64,000 nucleotides of DNA from Calidifontimicrobium sp035325925 (GTDB lineage Bacteria; Pseudomonadota; Gammaproteobacteria; Burkholderiales; Burkholderiaceae_C). The notes beneath the pieces are model-generated. The model made no database searches. It was not told the DNA's origin and saw only the letters and a program-made list of their open reading frames with translations. A program made the position numbers and the translations under genes. Position 1 is the stretch's first letter. The number at the start of each line of letters is the position of its first letter. The stretch covers positions 1 through 64,000 of the forward strand of contig NZ_DAOKZA010000021.1 of assembly GCF_035325925.1 (NCBI RefSeq), given 5' to 3'. Below are positions 29,874 to 38,535 of the stretch, in pieces.

Positions 29874-31103
29874 ATGAGTACAAACCCGGGCACGACGGGT
29901 GCCGCGCCGCGGCTGTCGATGGCGCAGGTGCTGTGGTGCGGCGCCGCGATCGTCACGCTGAGCATGGGCATCCGCCACGGCTTCGGCCTGTGGCTGCAGC
30001 CGATCACGATGGAGCGCGGGTGGACGCGCGAGACCTTCGCCTTCGCGCTGGCGGTGCAGAACCTCGCCTGGGGCCTCGCCGGGCCGTTCGCCGGCATGCT
30101 CGCCGACCGCTTCGGCGCCTTCCGCGTGCTCGCGGCCGGCGGCGTGCTGTACGCGCTCGGCCTCGTGCTGATGGCGATGGCGACGTCCGGGCTGGCCTTC
30201 ACCGGCAGCGCCGGCGTGCTGCTGGGCATGGCCCAGGCGGGCACGACCTACGCGGTGATCTACGGCGTGATCGGCCGCCAGGTCGATCCGGCGAAGCGGT
30301 CGTGGGCGATGGGCGTGGCCGCCGCCGCCGGCTCGTTCGGCCAGTTCCTGATGGTGCCGGTCGAGAACTGGCTGATCGCCGGCCTCGGCTGGCAGTCGGC
30401 GCTGTTCATCCTCGGCTGCGCGGCGCTGGCGATCGCGCCGCTCGCGCTCGGGCTGCGCGAACCTCAGGTGGCCGCGCACAGCGGCCCGGTGCAGACGATC
30501 GGCGCGGCGGTGCGCGAGGCCTTCGCGTACCCGAGCTTCCGGCTGCTGATGGCCGGCTACTTCGTCTGCGGCTTCCAGGTGGTGTTCATCGGCGTGCACC
30601 TGCCGAGCTACCTGAAGGACCAGGGGCTGTCGCCGCAGGTGGCCACGGTGGCGCTGGCGCTGATCGGCCTGTTCAACGTGTTCGGCACCTACGCCGCCGG
30701 CGTGCTCGGCCAGAAGCTGGCGAAGAGGTACATCCTCGCGTCGATCTACCTGCTGCGCTCGGTGGCGATCGTCGCGTTCCTCGCGCTGCCGCTGACGCCG
30801 TGGAGCGTGTACGTGTTCGCCGCCGTGATGGGGCTGCTGTGGCTGTCGACGGTGCCGCCGACGAACGCGGTGGTGGCGCAGATCTTCGGCGTGCAGTACC
30901 TGTCGATGCTCGGCGGCTTCGTGTTCCTCAGTCACCAGGTTGGCTCGTTCCTCGGCGTGTGGCTCGGCGGCCTGCTGTACGACCGCACCGGCAGCTACGA
31001 CGTCGTCTGGTGGATCGCGATCGCGCTCGGCGTGATGGCCGCGGCGGTGAACCTGCCGATCCGCGAGCAGGCCATCGCGCGGCCGGCGCGGGCCGGAGCC
31101 TGA
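29874..31103 (+). CDS. major facilitator superfamily transporter
   Basis: A 409-residue, 12-helix MFS permease. The loop 2-3 signature is visible as GMLADRFGAFRVLAAGG, and helix 1 begins SMAQVLWCGAAIVTLSMGIRHGFG. It resembles the oxalate/formate-antiporter-like and monocarboxylate-like MFS groups, but the substrate cannot be told. It ends RPARAGA, and the stop is followed after 3 nt by a 40-codon gene. The promoter box is 6 nt before the ATG. Confidence 0.9.
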   Translation: MSTNPGTTGAAPRLSMAQVLWCGAAIVTLSMGIRHGFGLWLQPITMERGWTRETFAFALAVQNLAWGLAGPFAGMLADRFGAFRVLAAGGVLYALGLVLMAMATSGLAFTGSAGVLLGMAQAGTTYAVIYGVIGRQVDPAKRSWAMGVAAAAGSFGQFLMVPVENWLIAGLGWQSALFILGCAALAIAPLALGLREPQVAAHSGPVQTIGAAVREAFAYPSFRLLMAGYFVCGFQVVFIGVHLPSYLKDQGLSPQVATVALALIGLFNVFGTYAAGVLGQKLAKRYILASIYLLRSVAIVAFLALPLTPWSVYVFAAVMGLLWLSTVPPTNAVVAQIFGVQYLSMLGGFVFLSHQVGSFLGVWLGGLLYDRTGSYDVVWWIAIALGVMAAAVNLPIREQAIARPARAGA

Positions 31104-31106
31104 GCG

Positions 31107-31229
31107 ATGGCGCTGAGACGTGCGCTGGCCTGGGCTGTGGTGCTGGCAGTGCTCGCCGCGGTGTTCGGCGCGTACCTGCGCCCCGACCTGATGCGCGACG
31201 TCAGCGACTTCCTCTGGTCGTGCTTCTGA
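31107..31229 (+). CDS. small single-helix membrane protein, 40 residues
   Basis: A short frame starting ATG 31107 and ending TGA 31227-31229, just after the MFS stop. It begins MALRRALAWAVVLAVLAAVF, one membrane helix preceded by arginines, and ends DLMRDVSDFLWSCF. From memory, the ending (Asp-rich turn, then Leu-Trp-x-Cys-Phe) resembles small unannotated proteins of other Burkholderiales, which argues that it is real. Function unknown. It could be an accessory subunit of the transporter with which it is coupled. Confidence 0.6.
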   Translation: MALRRALAWAVVLAVLAAVFGAYLRPDLMRDVSDFLWSCF

Positions 31230-31367
31230 CCCCGCCCTGCAGCGTCGTCGGCCCGACTCGCGCCGGGGGGCGCCGCCTGCAGCCCGGCATGGCCGAATCC
31301 ACAGCAGCCACCGCAAGCCGCCGGCATCGTGCCGCCGGCCTGCCGTTCGGCAACGCGGGCCGCTGAG

Positions 31368-31919
31368 ATGCGTGCGGGCCCAGGGTTGCGCGACACGGTC
31401 TCGCCATGGGTGCGCCGGTGGAGCGTGCTCGTGCCCGCAGGGGCGCGCGTGCTCGACGTGGCCTGCGGCGGTGGCCGCCACGTCCGCTGGTTCGCCGGGC
31501 GCGGGTGTGCCGTCACCGGCATCGACCGCGACGCCGCGGCGCTCGGGCCGCTGCACGGCCTCGCCCGCGTGGTCGTCGCCGACATCGAAGCCGACGGCTG
31601 GCCGCTGCCCGGCGAGGCCTTCGACGCGGTCGTCGTCACGAACTACCTGTGGCGGGCACTGCTGCCGACCGTCGTCGCCAGCGTCGCCGCTGGTGGCGTG
31701 CTGATCTACGAGACCTTCGCCGTCGGCAACGAGACCGTCGGCCGGCCGGCCAACCCCGACTTCCTGTTGCGCCCCGGGGAGTTGCTGCAGGCCGCCGCGG
31801 ATCTGCGCGTGATCGCCTACGAAGACGGCTTCGTCGACGACCCGCCGCGTTTCGTGCAGCGCATCGCCGCAGCGCGCGAAGGTGCACCGGACGCGACGCC
31901 GGTGCGTTACCCGCTGTAG
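31368..31919 (+). CDS. class I SAM-dependent methyltransferase
   Basis: A 183-residue protein with a Rossmann methyltransferase fold. Motif I is VLDVACGGGRHVRWFAGRG, followed by GIDRDAAAL, and motif IV is FDAVVVTNYLWRALLP. The family resembles tellurite-resistance TehB-like and Burkholderiales-specific small methyltransferases. The substrate is not known. The ATG at 31368 is chosen. A 13-codon extension is open but lacks a better binding site. It ends shortly before the dapA promoter. Confidence 0.85.
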   Translation: MRAGPGLRDTVSPWVRRWSVLVPAGARVLDVACGGGRHVRWFAGRGCAVTGIDRDAAALGPLHGLARVVVADIEADGWPLPGEAFDAVVVTNYLWRALLPTVVASVAAGGVLIYETFAVGNETVGRPANPDFLLRPGELLQAAADLRVIAYEDGFVDDPPRFVQRIAAAREGAPDATPVRYPL

Positions 31920-31955
31920 GCGTGCGCAGCGGGCCGGCGGCCCGGACCCGCTCGC

Positions 31956-31961
31956 TAGAAT
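31956..31961 (+). promoter_or_regulatory. dapA -10 box
   Basis: TAGAAT 21 nt upstream of the dapA ATG, followed by a GAGGA binding site. The mRNA leader would be short but conventional. Confidence 0.55.
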
Positions 31962-31982
31962 GCCGCTTTTCGAGGACCCACG

Positions 31983-32864
<882 letters not shown>

Positions 32865-32950
32865 CCCGCGGGGCCGGCGGTCGCATCGCTGCCGCGCACC
32901 GCCGCCTCCCGGCTCCTGACGATCGCCGCTTCCCGGCCAACCCCGCCCCC

Positions 32951-34108
32951 ATGCCCCACGACAAGCCCCGCCACCTGCCTTCGCTGCGCTCGATCCCACT
33001 GGCCATCGCCGCGCTGTCGCTCGCCGCGTGCTCGGCCACCAGCGACCTGCTCGGCGGCGACCGCATCGATTACCGCAGCAAGGCGGTGAAGACGACCCCG
33101 CTCGAGGTGCCTCCCGACCTGACGCAGCTCACGCGCGACGCGCGCTACCAGCCGCAGGCGGGCAGCGTGACGGCCAGCACCTACCAGTCGGCGGCGGCGG
33201 CCGCGGTGACGTCACCGGTCGCCGCGGGCGGGCCGGCGACGGTGGCGGTGCAGCAGCGTGGCGAACTGCGCGTCGAGCGCAGCGGCGACCAGCGCTGGCT
33301 GGTGACGAAGCTGCCGCCCGAGGTGCTGTGGCCGCGCTTGAAGACGTTCTGGGAGGAGCGCGGCTTCGCGATCGCCTACCAGAACGCCGACGCCGGCGTG
33401 ATGGAAACCGAGTGGGCCGAGAACCGCGCGAAGATCCCGACCGACATCATCCGCAACACGATCGGGCGCGTGCTCGACGTGCTGTACTCGACCGGCGAAC
33501 GCGACAAGTTCCGCACCCGCATCGAGCGCGCGCCCGACGGCGGCAGCGAGGTCTACATCAGCCATCGCGGGATGGTCGAGGTGTTCACCACGCCCGAGCG
33601 CGACCAGACGAAGTGGACGACGCGCCCCAGCGACCCGCAGCTCGAGGCCGACTTCATCGCCCGACTGATGGTCGCTCTCGGCGGCAGCGAGCCGCAGGCG
33701 CGCGCCGCCGTCGCCGAGGCACCGCAGCGCCCCGAACGCGCGCGCGTGCTCACCGGCCAGGGCGGCGCGACGCTGCAGGTCGACGAGCCGTTCGACCGCG
33801 CGTGGCGCCGCGTCGGCGTCGCACTCGACCGCGCCGGATTCACCGTCGAGGACCGCGACCGTGCCGGCGGCCTGTACTTCGTGCGCTACGTCGACCCCAA
33901 GGACGCCGCGAAGGCAGAGCCCGGCTTCCTCAGCCGGCTGTTCGGCCGCGGCGGCGACGGCCCGAGCGGGCCGGCGCGCTACCGCATCGCGGTCAAGGGC
34001 GACGGCAGCGACCGCACCACGGTGTCGGTGCTCGACGCCGCGGGTGCGCCCGAGGCCGGCGAGGTCGGGCAGCGCATCGTCGCGGTGCTGGTCGAAGACC
34101 TGAAGTGA
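32951..34108 (+). CDS. bamC: outer membrane protein assembly factor BamC (NlpB)
   Basis: BamC is a lipoprotein of the BAM complex that inserts beta-barrel proteins into the outer membrane. The 385-residue product has a signal peptide ending LSLAAC (lipobox). The unstructured segment that contacts BamD follows (GDRIDYRSKAVKTTPLEVPP), and then two helix-grip domains separated near residue 260 by a linker. The ATG at 32951 has no clear binding site. A GTG overlapping the dapA stop (32861) is in frame, but it would put 30 extra residues before the signal peptide. Confidence 0.92.
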   Translation: MPHDKPRHLPSLRSIPLAIAALSLAACSATSDLLGGDRIDYRSKAVKTTPLEVPPDLTQLTRDARYQPQAGSVTASTYQSAAAAAVTSPVAAGGPATVAVQQRGELRVERSGDQRWLVTKLPPEVLWPRLKTFWEERGFAIAYQNADAGVMETEWAENRAKIPTDIIRNTIGRVLDVLYSTGERDKFRTRIERAPDGGSEVYISHRGMVEVFTTPERDQTKWTTRPSDPQLEADFIARLMVALGGSEPQARAAVAEAPQRPERARVLTGQGGATLQVDEPFDRAWRRVGVALDRAGFTVEDRDRAGGLYFVRYVDPKDAAKAEPGFLSRLFGRGGDGPSGPARYRIAVKGDGSDRTTVSVLDAAGAPEAGEVGQRIVAVLVEDLK

Positions 34109-34204
34109 GCCACCCCGGCGGCTTCGGCGCGGCCTGCGGCCGGGCGGGCGGGCGCGTGCCGCAGGTGAGCGCTGTCGACGCTGCGCGTTGAGCCGGGCCG
34201 CGCG

Positions 34205-34981
34205 ATGCGCTTCTGCAGCCTGGGCAGCGGCAGCAGCGGCAACGCGACGCTGATCGAAGCCGGCGACGGCACGCGCACGACGCGCGTGCTCGTCGACTGC
34301 GGCTTCTCGCTGCGCGAGCTCGCGCGGCGGCTGGCGCGCCGAGGCGTGAGCGTCGAGTCGATCGACGCGGTGTTCGTGACCCACGAGCACGGCGACCACG
34401 TCGGCTGCGCACTCGCGCTGGCGCGTCGCCACGGCACCGCGCTGTGGATCAGCGAAGGCACCTGGGCCGCGCTCGGCGACGTCGACGCGCCGGCGTCGCT
34501 GCGCCACGCACGCGACGGCATGGCGATCGCCGTCGGCGCGCTCGAGCTGCGACCGTTCACTGTGCCGCACGACGCGAGCGAACCGCTGCAACTGACCTGC
34601 AGCGACGGCTGGCGACGCCTGGGGCTGCTGACCGACCTCGGGCACGCCGACGACGAGATCGCGCGACGGCTGGCGGGTTGCGACGCGTTGCTGCTCGAGT
34701 GCAACCACGACCGCGGGATGCTCGCGCAGGGACCGTACCCGGCGTTCCTGAAGCGCCGCGTCGGCGGCGACCACGGTCACCTGGCCAACGAGCAGGCCGC
34801 CGACTTGCTGCGGCGCGTCGCGCACCGCGCGCTGCGCCATGTCGTCGCAGCACACCTGAGCCGGCAGAACAACCGGCCGGAGATCGCCGCCGCGGCGCTC
34901 GCCACGGCGCTGGGCGCGCCGGCGAGCGAGGTCGTCGTTGCCGATGCCGCCCAGGGCTGCGACTGGCTCGACCTCGGCTGA
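34205..34981 (+). CDS. MBL-fold metallohydrolase (YycJ/WalJ-like)
   Basis: A 258-residue metallo-beta-lactamase-fold hydrolase. The metal motif is FVTHEHGDHVGCA. The N terminus MRFCSLGSGSSGNATLIE is characteristic of the YycJ family of predicted nucleases/phosphodiesterases. LLECNHDRGML and HVVAAHLSRQNN supply further metal ligands. The start at 34205 follows bamC by about 100 nt, probably in the same transcript, which ends at the hairpin at 35004-35024. Confidence 0.9.
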   Translation: MRFCSLGSGSSGNATLIEAGDGTRTTRVLVDCGFSLRELARRLARRGVSVESIDAVFVTHEHGDHVGCALALARRHGTALWISEGTWAALGDVDAPASLRHARDGMAIAVGALELRPFTVPHDASEPLQLTCSDGWRRLGLLTDLGHADDEIARRLAGCDALLLECNHDRGMLAQGPYPAFLKRRVGGDHGHLANEQAADLLRRVAHRALRHVVAAHLSRQNNRPEIAAAALATALGAPASEVVVADAAQGCDWLDLG

Positions 34982-35003
34982 CGACCGTGCGCCCCAAAGC
35001 AAC

Positions 35004-35024
35004 AAGCCACCCGGCGGGTGGCTT
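35004..35024. terminator. bidirectional terminator between convergent genes
   Basis: A perfect 9-bp stem, AAGCCACCC and GGGTGGCTT, with the 3-nt loop GGC. On the minus strand it is followed by GTTGCTTT, so it mainly serves the lipoprotein gene at 35102. On the plus strand it ends the dapA-bamC-MBL unit, with a weaker T tract. Confidence 0.75.
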
Positions 35025-35101
35025 GGGTGCGATCACGCGGCAACCGCGCCGGAACGCGCGGCGGTGCGTGCGCGGACGCCTGAACGCCCGCGCCCTGGAC
35101 C

Positions 35102-35425
35102 TTACTTGTTGACGGCCGACGAAGCGGCGTCGAGCGCCTTGTTGGCGGCGTCCTTGGCCGCGCCCATCGCCTGGTCCGCCGCCTGCTTGGCCGCGTCGGC
35201 GGTGGCCGCCGCCGCTTCGCTGGCCGCGCTGGCCGCGGCACCGACGGCCTCCGAGGCCGCCGCCACCGCTTCCGACGCGGCGGCCGCAGCCTGCGACGCC
35301 GCCTCGGCGACCGGCGCGGGGGCGGCCACGGGCGCCGGTGCGGGGGCGGGCGCTTCTTCCTTCTTGCCGCAGGCGCTCAGCGCCACGGCAGCAACCAGGG
35401 ATGCCCAAAGGAGCGACTTGTTCAT
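35102..35425 (-). CDS. small alanine-rich lipoprotein
   Basis: A 107-residue protein with signal peptide MNKSLLWASLVAAVALSAC, lipidated at C19. The mature part is almost only Ala, Ser, Glu, Lys and Pro: a Pro/Ala segment (APAPAPAPVAAPAPVAE), then heptad-like Ala repeats (ASEAVAAASEAVGAAASAAS) ending KALDAASSAVNK. This probably forms a long surface helix, comparable to the Lpp/alanine-rich envelope lipoproteins. A GAGGA site precedes the ATG at 35425, and a TAGAAT -10 lies at 35528-35523, about 100 nt upstream. Function unknown. Confidence 0.85.
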   Translation of the reverse strand: MNKSLLWASLVAAVALSACGKKEEAPAPAPAPVAAPAPVAEAASQAAAAASEAVAAASEAVGAAASAASEAAAATADAAKQAADQAMGAAKDAANKALDAASSAVNK

Positions 35426-35547
35426 CGATGTCCTCGAAATGTTCTGACGGTGTGTGATGGATGGGACCGGCACCGGGCATGGCAGCGCACGGCGCCACCC
35501 GCACGTCCCCGTGCTGATGCCCATTCTACTGAAGACCCGGGGAAACC

Positions 35548-36039
35548 CTAGAGTCCCAGAGTCGTCGCCGCAAAGGACGGCGACGACTGTTGCATCAACG
35601 CATCGACCAGTTCGCGGCGTTGACGCCAGTCGTCGGCGTCGCCGATCTTCACCCCGCGCCAGCGCACGCGGTCGAGCAGTTCGAGCGCGTGCGGCGGTTG
35701 CGCGACGAACAGCGTCGGCATCTGCGCCGCGTCGATCGCGACCTCGCGGCCGAGCACGCGGTGCGCCTGGTAGCGGCGCCAGGCGACGAAGCGCGGACGA
35801 CGCCGCACCAGCTCGTCGAACCCGCAGGCCAGCAGCGTCAGCTCGCGCCCGGGGCGCTCGAGCCATGCATCCAGCGCGGCGATCAGCGCCGGGTCGTCGA
35901 GCGGCCAGTCGGCGAAGTCGGGGTCGCACCACCACCACTGCGCTGGGCCGCGTGTCGCATCGGGCGACGAGGCCAGCGCGATCACCGCGTCGTTGAACGA
36001 CGATCGACCGTCGATGCGGGTGTCGGAGGTATCGCTCAT
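35548..36039 (-). CDS. conserved hypothetical protein (163 residues)
   Basis: A cytoplasmic protein beginning MSDTSDTRIDGRSSFNDAVI, with a Trp-rich segment WWWCDPDFADWPLDDPAL and ELTLLACGFDELVRRRPRFV. I recognise no catalytic motif. It looks like the small proteins found next to ribosomal oxygenase genes in Burkholderiales. Its ATG at 36039 overlaps the roxA stop by 4 nt (ATGA), with GGAGA upstream, so translation is coupled to roxA. Confidence 0.8.
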   Translation of the reverse strand: MSDTSDTRIDGRSSFNDAVIALASSPDATRGPAQWWWCDPDFADWPLDDPALIAALDAWLERPGRELTLLACGFDELVRRRPRFVAWRRYQAHRVLGREVAIDAAQMPTLFVAQPPHALELLDRVRWRGVKIGDADDWRQRRELVDALMQQSSPSFAATTLGL

Positions 36040-37193
36040 GGGGGGTCTCCAGGGGGTTCGCAGTCGCTGGCGTCGCAGGGTGCCAGCCAGCCGGCGTCGA
36101 CCCATGCGGCCAGCAGCGTGCGCGCCGGCGCCGACAGCTGCGCGGCCTCGGCGACACCGAGCACGCCGCGGTCGGCGAGCCGGCGCAGCAGCGCCGCGTC
36201 GCGGCCTGCGGCGCGGAATGCTTCGCCGTTGACGAACACGTGGTGGCGGTCGTACAGCATGCGCGTGCGCCGGTCCAGGCACAGGCCCTGGCCGCGGCGC
36301 CAGCGCGCACCGGGCTCGAACCAGACCTGCGGCTTCGGCTCGGTCAGCCACGCACCGAGCGCGGCTTCGAACGCGCGCTCATCGGCCAGCGCGCGGCGCA
36401 GCAACTCGCGCGCGTGCGCTGCCAATGCCGCCGGCACCTGCGCCGGCGTCGAGGTGGCCGGCTGCGACGGATCTCGGTACAGCCGCTCGTCGTCGGCGAC
36501 GCCGTCGGCCAGGCGCAGCAGCAGTTCGTGCACCAACTCGCCGTGGCGTGGGGCGCGAAAGCCGACCGAACAGGTCATGCACTCGCCGACCGCGACGCCA
36601 TCGTGAGCCCATCCGGGTGGCAGGTACAGCACGTCGCCGGGCTCGAGCAGCGCCTCGTGCGCGGGCGCGAAGCGTCGCAGGACCTTCAGCGGCACGCCGG
36701 GCACGAGCGACGCGTCGTCGACGCGGCCCCAGCGCCAGCGCCGCCGCCCGTGCACCTGGACCAGGAACACGTCGTACGAGTCGACGTGCGCGCCGACGCC
36801 GCCGCCGTCGGTGGCGTAGGAGATCATCAGGTCGTCGAGCCGCGCCTGCGGCACGAAGCGAAAGCGCGCCAGCAGCGCGTGCGCGGCGTCGACCTGGGTG
36901 TCCAGCCCCTGCACGAGCAGGGTCCAGCCGCCGCGCGCCAGCGGTGGCAGCGCGCGGCGCGGCAGCGGGCCATGGCGCAGCGTCCAACGCGCACCGTCGC
37001 GCACGACCAGACGCGACTCGACGTCGTCGCGCGCCGCCAGCGCGAACAGTTCGGCGCGCGTGACCGGCGCGCCGACGCCGGGCAGCGCCTGGCGCACCAG
37101 CAGCGGCCTCTTCTGCCAGTGGCGGCGCATGAACGCGGCCGGGCTCAGGCCGCCGAGCAGCGCGGCCGGCTTGTCGATCGGGAGGGTCGCCAT
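36036..37193 (-). CDS. JmjC/cupin ribosomal oxygenase RoxA/YcfD-like (50S L16 arginine hydroxylase)
   Basis: A 385-residue 2-oxoglutarate/Fe(II) oxygenase. The metal triad is H136-x-D138 in GAHVDSYDVFL and the distal H197 in PGWAHDGV. The start LGGLSPAAFMRRHWQKRPLL is the family's entry motif, and GDVLYLPPGWAH and GFRAPRHGEL follow. E. coli YcfD hydroxylates an arginine of ribosomal protein L16; the same substrate is an inference here. Divergent from slyD with 38 bp between starts. Confidence 0.9.
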   Translation of the reverse strand: MATLPIDKPAALLGGLSPAAFMRRHWQKRPLLVRQALPGVGAPVTRAELFALAARDDVESRLVVRDGARWTLRHGPLPRRALPPLARGGWTLLVQGLDTQVDAAHALLARFRFVPQARLDDLMISYATDGGGVGAHVDSYDVFLVQVHGRRRWRWGRVDDASLVPGVPLKVLRRFAPAHEALLEPGDVLYLPPGWAHDGVAVGECMTCSVGFRAPRHGELVHELLLRLADGVADDERLYRDPSQPATSTPAQVPAALAAHARELLRRALADERAFEAALGAWLTEPKPQVWFEPGARWRRGQGLCLDRRTRMLYDRHHVFVNGEAFRAAGRDAALLRRLADRGVLGVAEAAQLSAPARTLLAAWVDAGWLAPCDASDCEPPGDPP

Positions 37194-37231
37194 CAGACCG
37201 ATTGTCTGCCGGCTTGTGACATCATCCTGCG

Positions 37232-37750
37232 ATGGTCATCACCGCCCCATGCGTCGTCAGCCTGACCTGGACGCTGTCGAACGCGCAGAACGAGCCGCTG
37301 GACGAACTCGCCGACCCCGTCGAGTTTTTCGTCGGCGGCGACGACCTGCTGCCGATGGTCGAGCAGTCGCTGCTCGGCCACGAGGCGGGCTACGAGGCGC
37401 AGCTGCACCTCGAGCCCGAGCACGCCTTCGGCGACTACGACCCGGGCCTCGTGTGCTTCGAGCAACGGTCGCTGTTCCCCGGCAACGTCGAGGCCGGCAT
37501 GGCCTTCGAGGGCCTGCCCGACGGCGCGGCCACGCCCGGCATGCCGGCCGACCGCGTGTACACGGTCACCGAGGTCTACCCGTCGCACGTCGTGCTCGAC
37601 GGCAACCACCCGCTGGCCGGCATGGCGCTGCGCCTGCACCTGAAGGTGCGCGACGTGCGCGAAGCCACCGCCGCCGAGGTCGAGTGCGGCAGCGTCGGCG
37701 CCGCCGCGGTGACGCTGCTGCAGCCCGTGGCCGGCTCGACGCTGCACTGA
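37232..37750 (+). CDS. slyD: FKBP-type peptidyl-prolyl isomerase, SlyD-like
   Basis: A 172-residue SlyD/SlpA-type isomerase and chaperone. The FKBP part is split by an insert-in-flap domain, as usual (GHEAGYEAQLHLEPEHAFGDYD before it, DGNHPLAGMALRLHLKVRDV after it). The histidine/cysteine-rich nickel-binding tail of E. coli SlyD is missing; it ends LLQPVAGSTLH. A CATCAT box sits 6 nt before the ATG, and no ribosome binding site is visible. Confidence 0.9.
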   Translation: MVITAPCVVSLTWTLSNAQNEPLDELADPVEFFVGGDDLLPMVEQSLLGHEAGYEAQLHLEPEHAFGDYDPGLVCFEQRSLFPGNVEAGMAFEGLPDGAATPGMPADRVYTVTEVYPSHVVLDGNHPLAGMALRLHLKVRDVREATAAEVECGSVGAAAVTLLQPVAGSTLH

Positions 37751-37834
37751 TCCGGGACCGGGTCGCACCGGCGTGACCGCCCAGGCCCCCCCGCGCACGC
37801 CCCGACGACGCGGCGCCGTCGTGCAGCGCGGCCC

Positions 37835-38497
37835 ATGAACCGCACGGCCGCCCTCGCTGCCACCGCGGCCGTCGCCGCCGTGCTGGCCATCGTCTCGGCG
37901 CCTTGGGCGCTGGGGCAGCCATGGCTGAACTTCGTCTTCAAGCCGCTGGCCACGCTGGCGGTGATCGCTTACGCCCACGGCCGCGGCCACGACGCGCCGG
38001 CGATGCGGCGCTGGGTGCTCGCGGGACTGGTGCTGTCGCTGGCCGGCGACGTCGCGCTGCTGTGGCCGGCGCGCGGCTTCGTGCCCGGGCTGGTCGCGTT
38101 CCTGCTCGCGCACGTGGCGTACCTGGTGGCGTTCACCCGCACGGCACGGCTGGCCGCGCGTGTCGCGCCGTTCGTGGTGTACGCGGTGGTGGCCGGAGGC
38201 ATCCTCGCGCTGCTGTGGCCGCACGTGCCGCCGGCACTGCGCGCACCGGTGCTGGCCTACGTCGTGGCGCTGGCCACGATGGCGGCGCAGGCCGCGGTGC
38301 TGTGGCGTGTCGGCGCGCCACGCGCAGGCGTGTTGGCGCTCGGCGGCGCGCTGTTCGTCGCCTCCGACGCGCTGCTGGCGACGAACCGCTTCGCCAGTGC
38401 GGTGCCGATGTCGTCGCTGTGGATCCTCGCGACCTACTGGAGCGCACAGTGGTGCATCGCGAGCTGGCTCGCCCCGGCGCGACGCACCGGCGGCTGA
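37835..38497 (+). CDS. lysoplasmalogenase (YhhN/TMEM86 family) membrane protein
   Basis: A 220-residue protein with about eight hydrophobic helices. It matches the YhhN family in FKPLATLAVIAYAHGRG near the start, LVLSLAGDVALLWPARGFV and FVASDALLATNRF. Characterised members hydrolyse the vinyl ether bond of lysoplasmalogens; for bacterial members the physiological substrate is uncertain. It ends 38 nt before the next gene. Confidence 0.87.
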   Translation: MNRTAALAATAAVAAVLAIVSAPWALGQPWLNFVFKPLATLAVIAYAHGRGHDAPAMRRWVLAGLVLSLAGDVALLWPARGFVPGLVAFLLAHVAYLVAFTRTARLAARVAPFVVYAVVAGGILALLWPHVPPALRAPVLAYVVALATMAAQAAVLWRVGAPRAGVLALGGALFVASDALLATNRFASAVPMSSLWILATYWSAQWCIASWLAPARRTGG

Positions 38498-38535
38498 TCG
38501 CGCCACGCGCCACGGCGCCTGGCGACAATGCGTCC

